A stretch of DNA of 64,000 nt, from the NCBI RefSeq assembly GCF_932526225.1, contig NC_064046.1, forward strand, positions 14,831,408 through 14,895,407, read 5' to 3'. Each line of letters opens with the position of its first letter. Positions within the stretch are counted from its first letter, which is position 1. Positions 11,078 to 24,310 of the stretch are shown here, in pieces. The notes beneath the pieces were generated by a model. It was not told the origin of the DNA. It worked only from the letters and a program-made list of their open reading frames with translations, and searched no databases. The DNA comes from Nematostella vectensis. Its lineage: Eukaryota > Cnidaria > Anthozoa > Actiniaria > Edwardsiidae. The translations under genes and the position numbers were made by a program.

Positions 11078-13023
11078 GTGAGTTTGCAAAATAAGCTTGC
11101 TGGATTTATTGATTATATGTATTCAATTTGTTCCTAGGAAGTTAACAAAAAACACAAAGCAAAGAGTTTGAGGAAGTAAACAAGTATGTGAACTTTAATG
11201 TTCTATTTGAAGGGGCGCATTTTGTACAGGGAAGCATACATAGAATGCTTAACTGGTGGAAAGGGGAGAGGTAACAGTATATTGAGCATAATGTCAACAA
11301 TAGCAGGGGGAAGGGAGGGGCACTCTCTTCATACAATATTGCAGTTCTTACCTATTATTAAATAAGTTTGTAAGATATATTTGTTTATAAAGCAAGGTCT
11401 ATTTCTGAGACAAGCAAACTCAAGGAAGAGCTGTTGAAATAACAGGTGAGTGTTAAAAAAACAATTATCTGATTAGAAAACTAATGTAGATTCCTTTGCA
11501 CCAAATAAGAACAAAATTCATTTTGTTTGTTATTTATGAGGAACGAGATGAGCTCTACAAGGCCAAGAAGAAATATGTATTGCTCATCTAAATTATACAA
11601 GTAAATAATAATATTAAAAAAGAATTACTGTAAGTAATTAGAGTGGTTTTCATTAACTCGTGAAACAAAGTGTGATAGTTAAACGGTAATAGTTAGTAAA
11701 ACACAAAAAAGAACAATAGAATCAGATCACAACAAAGTGTAATACGCTAAAGCGTAGTTCACGGGTTAATGAAGGTTTTGACATTTCAACCTTACATCCA
11801 CATGAAAGTAATGCCTAATATCGAGTGCCCTACAGTAAGTGTTTTGCAGTCAAGTTGTTTTCTATTAGTAGGTAAAAAATTATTCTAAATAATAGTAATC
11901 ATAGCTATGGTCACCACTTACACATATAGCACTTGTAATGAAAAGAAAAAAAATATATATATATGCAGTCAAACAACAGAATTGCATGATAACCTTGAAT
12001 ATATTGAATAAAGGACTGCAAAAAAACATCTTTTGTACTAGTTGCTTGAATTGACTCTAGGCTATTTTTAGCTGAATCCCCCTCCCCCTCTAAAAAAGAA
12101 AATAATAATAATAATAGAACAAAACTAAAAATAAAACAAAGGGGGAGTGTCATGTTTAAGAGAATTGCAATAGCTCTAGAGTCCTGACATATTAAACTTC
12201 AGTGAAATTCTAATATTGACTTATGAGCTTTTGGTACATGTGGGAGACTTTAAACAAAACAAAAAAAAATGACCACAAACTGTCAATTAACATAGTTTTC
12301 AATATAATATTGCATATTATTTAATAAGGTATTCACAGCTTTTAAAAAGTTCAACTGTTTGTTGACACTTAAAAGCCTACAATAATCACTGACTCCAGAC
12401 ATGCGCAGTACTATGCTGCTGCCCCTTTAAAGTAAAATACAGCTTTACTTAGTCAGCGTAGACAAAATTGCGGATTTTGTCAATATTCTTATATGAAGAT
12501 GTCAATATTCTCCCCCCTTACGTCTTTATTTCTATTTATTTTATGATTTTCACATGATACCAAAACAGCGTCTTTTTTCTTCGCTAATTTGATGTCATGT
12601 ACATAATAAAAGAGATGCGCCCGTGCGCATGGCGAGTCCCCAAGGGACCCAAGACGCCCAAATAGACCTCTATTTTTTGTCATCCACAATCTCGGCGAGC
12701 TGTGCGTGGCGTAACCGTATTACAGGCCTGGGATCCTGGTTATTGTCCTCCCCATTAATGCGCGGGTTGGGATAACCTTGCAAGAGTGTTGTACAGCATA
12801 TTCGCTCGGAAATATCGGTGCTTGGGGCCTTCGGGTTCTTTACAGCCTTCCGTAAAAGCCTTGTGCTGCCATACCGATTGGGTAATCCGTATGTATGGTT
12901 TCCGTTTTGTTCTTCAGACCGGGTTCGATCCCAGGCCAATGGGCTTTTTTTTTAATTCGTTTTTTTTTTCTTTGTGCTGGACCCCCTTAATCCTGATTGG
13001 TTTTGCGCAAAAATAATAAAAAA
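11078..13023 (+). repeat. Satellite monomer 7, subfamily A, 1946 bp
   Basis: The leader has 'gaaggggcgc' and 'ggtggaaagggg', shared with monomer 9. The left arm of the inverted repeat (11649-11773) carries C to T ('aactcgtg'), also in monomer 9. Near 12139 it has the same roughly 63-bp deletion as monomer 2. B box 12922-12932. Confidence 0.95.
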
Positions 13024-15030
13024 GTGAGTTTGCAAAATAAGCTTGCTAGATTTATTGATTATATGTATTCAATTTGTTCCTAGGAAGTTAACAAAAAACA
13101 CAAAGCAAAGAGTTTGAGGAAGTAAACAAGTATGTGAACTTTAATGTTCTATTTGAAGAGTTGCATTTTGTACAGGGAAGCATACATAGAATGCTTACCT
13201 GGTGGAGAGGGAAGAGGTAAAGTTTATTGAGCATAATTTCAACAATAGCAGGGGGAAGAGAGGGGCACTCTCTTCATACAATATTGCAGTTGTTAACTAT
13301 TATTAAATAAGTTTGTAACATGTCTTTGTTTATTAAGCAAGGTCTATTTCTGAGACAAGCAAACTCAAGTAAGGCTGTTGAAATAACAGGTGAGTGTTAA
13401 AAGAAAAACAATTATCTGATTAGAAAACTACTGTAGATTCCTTTGCACCAAAATAAGAACAAACTTCATTTTGTTTGTTATTTATGAGGAACGAGATGAG
13501 CTCTACAAAGCCATAAAGAAATATGTATTGCTCATCTAAATTATACAAGTAAATGATAATATTAAAAAAGAACTACTGTAAGTAATTAGAGTGATTTTCA
13601 TTAACCCGTGAAACAAAGTGTGATAGTTAAACGGTAATAGTTAGTAAAACACAAAAAAGAACAATAGAATCAGATCACCACAAAGTGTAATACGCAAAAG
13701 CGTAGTTCACGGGTTAATGAAGGTTTTGACATTTCAGCCTTACATCCACATGAAAGTAATGCCTAATATCGAGTGCCCTACAGTAAGTGTTTTGCAGTCA
13801 AGTTGTTTTCTGTTAGTAGGTAAAAAAATATTCTAAATAATAGTAATCATAGCTATGGTCACCACTTACACATATAGAAGTTGTAATAAAAAAAAACAAA
13901 AAATATATATATATATGCCGTCAAACAACATAATTGCATGATAACCTTGAATATATTGAAATAAAGGACTGCAAAAAAACATCTTTTGTACTAGTTGCTT
14001 GAATTGACCCTTGGCTATTTTTAGCTGAATTCCCCTCCCCCTCTAAAAAAGAAAATAATAATAATAATAATAATAGAACAAAACTAAAAAGAAAACAAAC
14101 ACAACAGAAACCCCCACCAACAATTTTGATTTTTTTTACTTTCCTTTAAAAGGGGAGTGTCATGATTAAGAGATTTGCAATAGCTTTAGAGCCATGACAC
14201 AATAAACTTCAGTGAAATTCTAATACTGACTTATGAGCTTTTGGTACATGTGGGAGACTTTAAACAAAACAAAAAAAAAATGACCACAAACTGTCCATTA
14301 ACATAGTTTTCAATATAATATTGCATATTATTTAATAAGGTATTGACAGCTTTAAAAAAGTTCAACTGTTTGTAGACACTTAAAAGCCTACAATAAACAA
14401 TGACTCCAGACATGCGCAGTACTATGCTGCTGCCCCTTTAAAGTAAAATACAGCTTCATTTAGTCAGCGTAGACAATATTGCGGATTTTGTCAATATTCT
14501 AATATGAAGATGTCAATATTTTCCCCCCTTACGTTTTTATTTCTATTTATTTTATGCTTTTCACATGATACCAAAACAGCGTCTTTTTTCTTCGCTAATT
14601 TGATGTCATGTACACAATAAAAGAGATGCGCCCGTGCGCATGGCGATTCCCCAAGGGACCCAAGACGCCCAAATAGACCTCTATTTTTTGTCATCCACAA
14701 TCTCGGCGAGCTGTGCGTGGCGTAACCGTATTACAGGCCTGGGATCCTGGTTATTGTCCTCCCCATTAATGCGCGGGTTGGGATAACCTTGCAAGAGTGT
14801 TGTACAGCATATTCGCTCGGAAATATCGGTGCTTGGGGCCTTCGGGTTCTTTACAGCCTTCCGTAAAAGCCTTGTGCTGCCATACCGATTGGGTAATCCG
14901 TGTGTATGGTTTCCGTTTTGTTCTTCAGACCGGGTTCGATCCCAGGCCAATGGGCATTTTTTTATTCGTTTTCTTTCTTTGTGCTTGACCCCCCTAATCC
15001 TGATTGGTTTTGCGCAAAAATAAAAAAAAA
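13024..15030 (+). repeat. Satellite monomer 8, subfamily B, 2007 bp
   Basis: Leader and centre match monomer 6. Inverted repeat 13597-13721. The GC block has 'atccgtgtgtatgg' where most copies have 'atccgtatgtatgg'; monomer 11 shares this. B box 14933-14943. Confidence 0.95.
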
Positions 15031-17024
15031 GTGAGTTTGCAAAATAAGCTTGCTGGATTTATTGATTATATGTATTCAATTTGTTCCTAGGAAGTTAACA
15101 AAAAACACAAAGCAAAGAGTTTGAGGAAGTAAACAAGTATGTGAACTTTAATGTTCTATTTGAAGGGGCGCATTTTGTACAGGGAAGCATACATAGAATG
15201 CTTAACTGGTGGAAAGGGGAGAGGTAACAGTTTATTGAGCATAATGTCAACAATAGCAGGGGGAAGGGAGGGGCACTCTCTTCATACAATATTGCAGTTC
15301 TTACCTATTATTAAATAAGTTTGTAAGATATATTTGTTTATAAAGCAAGGTCTATTTCTGAGACAAGCAAACTCAAGGAAGAGCTGTTGAAATAACAGGT
15401 GAGTGTTAAAAAAACAATTATCTGATTAGAAAACTAATGTAGATTCCTTTGCACCAAATAAGAACAAAATTCATTTTGTTTGTTATTTATGAGGAACGAG
15501 ATGAGCTCTACAAGGCCAAGAAGAAATATGTATTGCTCATCTAAATTATACAAGTAAATAATAATATTAAAAAAGAATTACTGTAAGTAATTAGAGTGGT
15601 TTTCATTAACTCGTGAAACAAAGTGTGATAGTTAAACGGTAATAGTTAGTAAAACACAAAAAAGAACAATAGAATCAGATCACAACAAAGTGTAATACGC
15701 TAAAGCGTAGTTCACGGGTTAATGAAGGTTTTGACATTTCAACCTTACATCCACATGAAAGTAATGCCTAATATCGAGTGCCCTACAGTAAGTGTTTTGC
15801 AGTCAAGTTGTTTTCTGTTAGTAGGTAAAAAATTATTCTAAATAATAGTAATCATAGCTATGGTCACCACTTACACATATAGCACTTGTAATGAAAAGAA
15901 AAAAAAATATATTTATATGCAGTCAAACAACAGAATTGCATGATAACCTTGAATATATTGAATAAAGGACTGCAAAAAACATCTTTTTGTACTAGTTGCT
16001 TGAATTGACCCTTGGCTATTTTTTAGCTGAATTCCCCTCCCCCTCTAAAAAAGAAAATAATAATAATAATAGAACAAAACTAAAAAGAAAACAAACACAG
16101 CAGAGACCCCCACCAACAATTTTGATTTTTTTTACTTTCCTTTAAAGGGGGAGTGTCATGTTTAAGAGATTTGCAATAGCTCTAGAGCCCTGACACAATG
16201 AACTTCAGTGAAATTCTAATACTGACTTATGAGCTTTTGGTACATGTGGGAGACTTTAAACAAAACAAAAAAAAATGACCACAAACTGTCAATTAACATA
16301 GTTTTCAATATAATATTGCATATTATTTAATAAGGTATTGAAAGCTTTTAAAAAGTTCAACTGTTTGTAGACACTTAAAAGCCTACAATAAACACTGACT
16401 CCAGACATGCGCAGTACTATGCTGCTGCCCCTTTAAAGTAAAATACAGCTTTACTTAGTCAGCGTAGACAATATTGCGGATTTTGTCAATATTCTAATAT
16501 GAATATGTCAATATTCTCCCCCCTTACTTCTTTATTTCTATTTATTTTATGCTTTTCACATGATACCAAAACAGCGTCTTTTTTCTTCGCTAATTTGATG
16601 TCATGTACACAATAAAAGAGATGCACCCGTGCGCATGGCGAGTCCCCAAGGGACCCAAGACGCCCAAATAGACCTCTATTTTTTGTCATCCACAATCTCG
16701 GCGAGCTGTGCGTGGCGTAACCGTATTACAGGCCTGGGATCCTGGTTATTGTCCTCCCCATTAATGCGCGGGTTGGGATAACCTTGCAAGAGTGTTGTAC
16801 AGCATATTCGCTCGGAAATATCGGTGCTTGGGGCCTTCGGGTTCTTTACATCCTTCCGTAAAAGCCTTGTGCTGCCATACCGATTGGGTAATCCGTATGT
16901 ATGGTTTCCGTTTTGTTCTTCAGACCGGGTTCGATCCCAGGCCAATGGGCTTTTTTATTCGTTTTCTTTCTTTGTGCTTGACCCCCCTAATCCTGATTGG
17001 TTTTGCGCAAAAATAATAAAAAAA
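15031..17024 (+). repeat. Satellite monomer 9, subfamily A, 1994 bp
   Basis: The 5' half matches monomer 7, including the mutated inverted-repeat arm (15602-15726). The 3' half matches monomer 10, with 'tctttacatccttcc' in the GC block. The TA tract is interrupted ('atatatttatatgc'). B box 16928-16938. Confidence 0.95.
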
Positions 17025-19018
17025 GTGAGTTTGCAAAATAAGCTTGCTGGATTTATTGATTATATGTATTCAATTTGTTCCTAGGAAGTTAACAAAAAAC
17101 ACAAAGCAAAGAGTTTGAGGAAGTAAACAAGTATGTGAACTTTAATGTTCTATTTGAAGGGGCGCATTTTGTACAGGGAAGCATACATAGAATGCTTAGC
17201 TGGTGGAGAGAGGAGAGGTAACAGTTTATTGAGCATAATGTCAACAATAGCAGGGGGAAGGGAGGGGCACTCTCTTCATACAATATTGCAGTTGTTACCT
17301 ATTATTAAATAAGTTTGTAAGATATATTTGTTTTTTAAGCAAGGTATATTTCTGAGACAAGCAAACTCAAGTAAGAGCTGTTGAAATAACAGGTGAGTGT
17401 TAAAACAACAATTATCTGATTAGAAAACTAATGTAGATTCCTTTGCACCAAATAAGAACAAACTTCATTTTGTTTGTTTTTTATGAGGAACAAGATGAGC
17501 TCTACAAGGCCAAGAAGAAATATGTATTGCTCATCTAAATTATACAAGTAAATAATAATATTAAAAAAAGAATTACTGTAAGTAATTAGAGTGGTTTTCA
17601 TTAACCCGTGAAACAAAGTGTGATAGTTAAACGGTAATAGTTAGTAAAACACAAAAAAGAACAATAGAATCAGATCACAACAAAGTGTAATACGCTAAAG
17701 CGTAGTTCACGGGTTAATGAAGGTTTTGACATTTCAACCTTACATCCACATGAAAGTAATGCCTAATATCGAGTGCCCTACAGTAAGTGTTTTGCAGTCA
17801 AGTTGTTTTCTGTTAGTAGTTAAAAAATTATTCTAAATAATAGTAATCATAGCTATGGTGAGCACTTACACATATAGCACCTGTAATGAAAAGAAAGAAA
17901 ATATATATATATATGCAGTCAAACAACAGAATTGCATGATAACCTTGAATATATTGAATAAAGGACTGCAAAAAAACATCTTTTGTACTAGTAGCTTGAA
18001 TTGACCCTTGGCTATTTTTAGCTGAATTCCCCTCCCCCTCTAAAAAAGAAAAAAATAATAATAATAGAACAAAACAAAAAAGAAAACAAACACAGCAGAG
18101 ACCCCCACCAACAATTTTCATTTTTTTTTACTTTCCTTTAAAGGGGGAGTGTCATGTTTAAGAGATTTGCAATAGCTCTAGAGCCCTGACACAATAAACT
18201 TCAGTGAAATTCTAATACTGACTTATGAGCTTTTGGTACATGTGGGAGACTTTAAACAAAACAAAAAAAATGACCACAAACTCTCAATTAACATAGTTTT
18301 CAATATAATATTGCATATTATTTAATAAGATATTGACAGCTTTTAAAAAGTTCAACTGTTTGTAGACACTTAAAAGCCTACATGAAACACTGACTCCAGA
18401 CATGCGCAGTACTATGCTGCTGCCCCTTTAAAGTAAAATACAGCTTTACTTAGTCAGCGTAGACAATATTGCGGATTTTGTCAATATTCTAATATGAATA
18501 TGTCAATATTCTCCCCCTTACGTCTTTATTTCTATTTATTTTATGCTTTTCACATGATACCAAAACAGCGTCTTTTTTCTTCGCTAATTTGATGTCATGT
18601 ACACAATAAAAGAGATGCGCCCGTGCGCATGGCGAGTCCCCAAGGGACCCAAGACGCCCAAATAGACCTCTATTTTTTGTCATCCACAATCTCGGCGAGC
18701 TGTGCGTGGCGTAACCGTATTACAGGCCTGGGATCCTGGTTATTGTCCTCCCCATTAATGCGCGGGTTGGGATAACCTTGCAAGAGTGTTGTACAGCATA
18801 TTCGCTCGGAAATATCGGTGCTTGGGGCCTTCGGGTTCTTTACATCCTTCCGTAAAAGCCTTGTGCTGCCATACCGATTGGGTAATCCGTATGTATGGTT
18901 TCCGTTTTGTTCTTCAGACCGGGTTCGATCCCAGGCCAATGGGCTTTTTTATTTGTTTTCTTTCTTTGTGCTTGACCCCCCTAATCCTGATTGGTTTTGC
19001 GCAAAAATAATAAAAAAA
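17025..19018 (+). repeat. Satellite monomer 10, subfamily A, 1994 bp
   Basis: Inverted repeat 17597-17721; B box 18922-18932. Its 5' half is nearly the same as that of monomer 11 ('ggtggagagaggagagg', 'gttaaaacaacaatt') and its 3' half nearly the same as monomer 9, as expected from a one-unit (1994 bp) duplication out of phase with this numbering. Confidence 0.95.
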
Positions 19019-19896
19019 GTGAGTTTGCAAAATAAGCTTGCTGGATTTATTGATTATATGTATTCAATTTGTTCCTAGGAAGTTAACAAAAAACACAAAG
19101 CAAAGAGTTTGAGGAAGTAAACAAGTATGTAAACTTTAATGTTCTATTTGAAGGGGCGCATTTTGTACAGGGAAGCATACATAGAATGCTTAGCTGGTGG
19201 AGAGAGGAGAGGTAACAGTTTATTGAGCATAATGTCAACAATAGCAGGGGGAAGGGAGGGGCACTCTCTTTATACAATATTGCAGTTGTTACCTATTATT
19301 AAATAAGTTTGTAAGATATATTTGTTTTTTAAGCAAGGTATATTTCTGAGACAAGCAAACTCAAGTAAGAGCTGTTGAAATAACAGGTGAGTGTTAAAAC
19401 AACAATTATCTGATTAGAAAACTAATGTAGATTCCTTTGCACCAAATAAGAACAAACTTCATTTTGTTTGTTTTTTATGAGGAACAAGATGAGCTCTACA
19501 AGGCCAAGAAGAAATATGTATTGCTCATCTAAATTATACAAGTAAATAATAATATTAAAAAAGAATTACTGTAAGTAATTAGAGTGGTTTTCATTAACCC
19601 GTGAAACAAAGTGTGATAGTTAAACGGTAATAGTTAGTAAAACACAAAAAAGAACAATAGAATCAGATCACAACAAAGTGTAATACGCTAAAGCGTAGTT
19701 CACGGGTTAATGAAGGTTTTGACATTTCAACCTTACATCCACATGAAAGTAATGCCTAATATCGAGTGCCCTACAGTAAGTGTTTTGCAGTCAAGTTGTT
19801 TTCTATTAGTAGGTAAAAAAATATCCTAAATAATAGTAATCATAGCTATGGTCACCACTTACACATATAGAACTTGTAATGAAAAGAAAGAAAAAG

Positions 19897-19964
<68 letters not shown>

Positions 19965-21067
19965 GTCAAACAACAGAATTGCATGATAACCTTGAATATA
20001 TTGAATAAAGGACTGCAAAAAAACATCTTTTGTACTAGTTGCTTGAATTGACCCTTGGCTATTTTTAGCTGAATTCCCCTCCCCCTCTAAAAAAGAAAAT
20101 AATAATAATAATAGAACAAAACTAAAAAGAAAACAAACACAACAGAAACCCTTACCAACAATTTTGATTTTTTTTTACTTTCCTTTAAAGGGGGAGTGTC
20201 ATGTTTAAGAGATTTGCAATCGCTCTAGAGCCCTGACACAATGAACTTCAGTGAAATTCTAATACTGACTTATGAGCTTTTGGTACATGTGGGAGACTTT
20301 AAACAAAACAAAAAAAATGACCACAAACTGTCCATTAGCATAGTTTTCAATATAATATTGCATATTATTTAATAAGGTATTGACAGCTTTTAAAAAATTC
20401 AACTGTTTGTAGACACTTAAAAGCCTACAATAAACACTGACTCCAGACATGCGAAGTACTATGCTGCTGCCCCTTTAAAGTAAAATACAGCTTTACTTAG
20501 TCAGCGTAGACAATATTGCGGATTTTGTCAATATTCTAATATAAATATGTCAATATTCTCCCCCCTTACGTCTTTATTTCTATTTATTTTATGCTTTTCA
20601 CATGATACCAAAACCGCGTCTTTTTTCTTCGCTAATTTGATGTCATGTACACAATAAAAGAGATGCGCCCGTGCGCATGGCGAGTCCCCAAGGGACCCAA
20701 GACGCCCAAATAGACCTCTATTTTTTGTCATCCACAATCTCGGCTAGCTGTGCGTGGCGTAACCGTATTACAGGCCTGGGATCCTGGTTATTGTCCTCCC
20801 CATTAATGCGCGGGTTGGGATAACCTTGCAAGAGTGTTGTACAGCATATTCGCTCGGAAATATCGGTGCTTGGGGCCTTCGGGTTCTTTACAGCCTTCCG
20901 TAAAAGCCTTGTGCTGCCATACCGATTGGGTAATCCGTGTGTATGGTTTCCGTTTTGTTCTTCAGACCGGGTTCGATCCCAGGCCAATGGGCATTTTTTT
21001 ATTCGTTTTCTTTCTTTGTGCTTGACCCCCCTAATCCTGATTGGTTTTGCGCAAAAATAAAAAAAAA
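19019..21067 (+). repeat. Satellite monomer 11, subfamily A, 2049 bp, expanded TA tract
   Basis: Extra length comes from about 29 TA repeats at 19903-19961. Inverted repeat 19590-19714; B box 20970-20980. The segment after the TA tract ('aacccttaccaac', 'gcaatcgctctag') is shared with monomer 25, the other copy with a long TA tract. The 3' end matches monomer 8. Confidence 0.95.
19903..19961. repeat. (TA)29 microsatellite
   Basis: Uninterrupted TA dinucleotides between 'agtatatg' and 'gcagtcaaac'. Most monomers have only about 4-10 TA at this site. Confidence 0.97.
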
Positions 21068-23071
21068 GTGAGTTTGCAAAATAAGCTTGCTGGATTTATT
21101 GATTATATGTATTCAATTTGTTCCTAGGAAGTTAACAAAAAACACAAAGCAAAGAGTTTGAGGAAGTAAACAAGTATGTGAACTTTAATGTTCTATTTGA
21201 AGGGGCGCATTTTGTACAGGGAAGCATACATAGAATGCTTAACTGGTGGAGAGGGGAGAGGTAACAGTTTATTGAGCATAATGTCAACAATAGCAGGGGG
21301 AAGGGAGGGGCACTCTCTTCATACAATATTGCAGTTGTTACCTATTATTAAATAAGTTTGTAAGATATATTTGTTTATTAAGCAAGGTCTATTTCTGAGA
21401 CAAGCAAACTCAAGTAAGAGCTGTTGAAATAACAGGTGAGTGTTAAAAAAAAAACAATTATCTGATTAGAAAACTAATGTAGATTCCTTTGCACCAAATT
21501 AAGAACAAACTTCATTTTGTTTGTTATTTATGAGGAACGAGATGAGCTCTACAAGGCCAAGAAGAAATATGTATTGCTCATCTAAATTATACAAGTAAAT
21601 AATAATATTAAAAAAGAATTACTGTAAGTAATTAGAGTGGTTTTCATTAACCCGTGAAACAAAGTGTGATAGTTAAACGGTAATATTTAGTAAAACACAA
21701 AAAAGAACAATAGAATCAGATCACAACAAAGTGTAAAACGCTAAAGCGTAGTTCACGGGTTAATGAAGGTTTTGACATTTCAACCTTACATCCACATGAA
21801 AGTAATGCCTAATATCGAGTGCCCTACAGTAAGTGTTTTGCAGTCAAGTTGTTTTCTGTTAGTAGGTAAAAAATTATTCTAAATAATAGTAATCATAGCT
21901 ATGGTCACCACTTACACATATAGCACTTGTAATGAAAAGAAAGAAAAAATATATATATGCAGTCAAACAACAGAATTGCATGATAACCTTGAATATATTG
22001 AATAAAGAACTGCAAAAAAACATCTTTTGTACTAGTTGCTTGAATTGACCCTTGGCTATTTTTAGCTGAATTCCCCTCCCCCTCTAAAAAAGAAAATAAT
22101 AATAATAATAGAACAAAACTAAAAGGAAAACAAACACAACAGAGACCCCCACCAACAATTTTGATTTTTTTTTACTTTCCTTTAAAAGGGGAGTGTCATG
22201 GTTAAGAGATTTGCAATAGCTCTAGAGCCCTGACACAATGAACTTCAGTGAAATTCTAATACTGACTTATGAGCTTTTGGTACATGTGGGAGACTTTAAA
22301 CAAAACAAAAAAAAATGACCACAAACTGTCAATTAACATAGTTTTCAATATAATATTGCATATTATTTAATAAGGTATTGACAGCTTTTAAAAAGTTCAA
22401 CTGTTTGTTGACACTTAAAAGCCTACAATAATCACTGACTCCAGACATGCGCAGTACTATGTTGCTGCCCCTTTAAAGTAAAATACAGCTTTACTAAGTC
22501 AGCGTAGACAAAATTGCGGATTTTGTCAATATTCTAATATGAAGATGTCAATATTCTCCCCCCTTTCGTCTTTTTTTCTATTTATTTTATGTTTTTCACA
22601 TGATACCAAAACAGCGTCTTTTTTCTTCGCTAATTTGATGTCATGTACACAATAAAAGAGATGCGCCCGTGCGCATGGCGAGTCCCAAAGGGACCCAAGA
22701 CGCACAAATAGACCTCTCTTTTTGTCATCCACAATCTCGGCTAGCTGTGCGTGGCGTAACCGTATTACAGGCCTGGGATCCTGGTTATTGTCCTCCCCAT
22801 TAATGCGCGGGTTAGGATAACCTTGCAAGAGTGTTGTACAGCATATTCGCTCGGAAATATCGGTGCCTGGGGCCTTCGGGTTCTTTACAGCCTTCAGTAA
22901 AAGCCTTGTGCTGCCATACCGATTGGGTAATCGTTATGTATGGTTTCCGTTTTGTTCTTCAGACCGGGTTCGATCCCAGGCCTATGGGCTTTTTTTTTTA
23001 ATTCGTTTTTTTTTTCTTTATGCTGGACCCCCTTAATCCTGATAGGTTTTGCGCAAAAATAATAAAAAAAA
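21068..23071 (+). repeat. Satellite monomer 12, subfamily A, 2004 bp
   Basis: Inverted repeat 21643-21767; B box 22967-22977. In the GC block a 2-bp loss ('acctctctttttgtc') puts two normally separate minus-strand frames in register, while 'taatcgttatg' introduces a stop upstream. Confidence 0.95.
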
Positions 23072-24310
23072 GTGAGTTTGCAAAATAAGCTTGCTAGATT
23101 TATTGATTATATGTATTCGATTTGTTCCTAGGAAGTTAACAAAAAACACAAAGCAAAGAGTTTGAGGAAGTAAACAAGTATGCGAACTTTAATGTTCTAT
23201 TTGAAGGGGTGCATTTTGTACAGGTAAGCATACATAGAATGCTTAACTGGTGGAGAGGGGAGAGGTAACAGTTTATTGAACATAATGTCAACAATAGCAG
23301 GGGGAAGGGTGGGGCACTCTCTTCATACAATATTGCAGTTGTTACCTATTATTAAATAAGTTTGTAAGATATATTTGTTTATTAAGCAAGGTCTATTTCT
23401 GAGACAAGCAAACTCAAGTAAGAGCTTTTAAAATAACAGGTGAGTATTAAAAAAAACAATTATCTGATTAGAAAACTAATGTAGATTCCTTTGCACCAAA
23501 TTAAGAACAAACTTCATTTTGTTTGTTATTTATGAGGAACGAGATGAGCTCTACAAGGCCAAGAAGAAATATGTATTGCTCATCTAAATTATACAAGTAA
23601 ATAATAATATTAAAAAAGAATTACTGTAAGTAATTAGAGTGGTTTTCATTAACCCGTGAAACAAAGTGTGATAGTTAAACGGTAATAGTTAGTAAAACAC
23701 AAAAAAGAACAATAGAATCAGATCACAACAAAGTGTAATACGCTAAAGCGTAGTTCACGGGTTAATGAAGGTTTTGACATTTCAACCTTACATCCACATG
23801 AAAGTAATGCCTAATATCGAGTGCCCTACAGTAAGTGTTTTGCAGTCAAGTTGTTTTCTGTTAGTAGGTAAAAAATTATTCTAAATAATAGTAATCATAG
23901 CTAGGGTCACCACTTACACATAGAGCACTTGTAATAAAAAGAAAGAAAAAATATATATATGCAGTCAAACAACAGAATTGCATGATAACCTTGAATATAT
24001 TGAATAAAGGACTGCAAAAAAACATCTTTTGTACTAGTTGCTTGAATTGACCCTTGGCTATTTTTAACCTTGTTGTACAGCATATTCGCTCGGAAATATC
24101 GGTGCCTGGGGCCTTCGGGTTCTTTACAGCCTTCAGTAAAAGCCTTGTGCTGCCATACCGATTGGGTAATCCGTATGTATGGTTTCCGTTTTGTTCTTCA
24201 GACCGGGTTCTATCCCAGGCCAATGGGCTTTTTTTTTTTAGTTCGTTTTTTTTTCTTTGTGCTGGACCCCGTTAATCCTGATAGGTTTTGCGAAAAAATA
24301 ATAAAAAAAA
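23072..24310 (+). repeat. Satellite monomer 13, subfamily A, 1239 bp, large deletion
   Basis: About 765 bp are gone at about 24065, where 'ggctattttta' meets 'accttg'. Eight more bases have been lost between two ttg copies. Inverted repeat 23645-23769. The B box at 24206-24216 is mutated (ggttctatccc). Confidence 0.93.
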
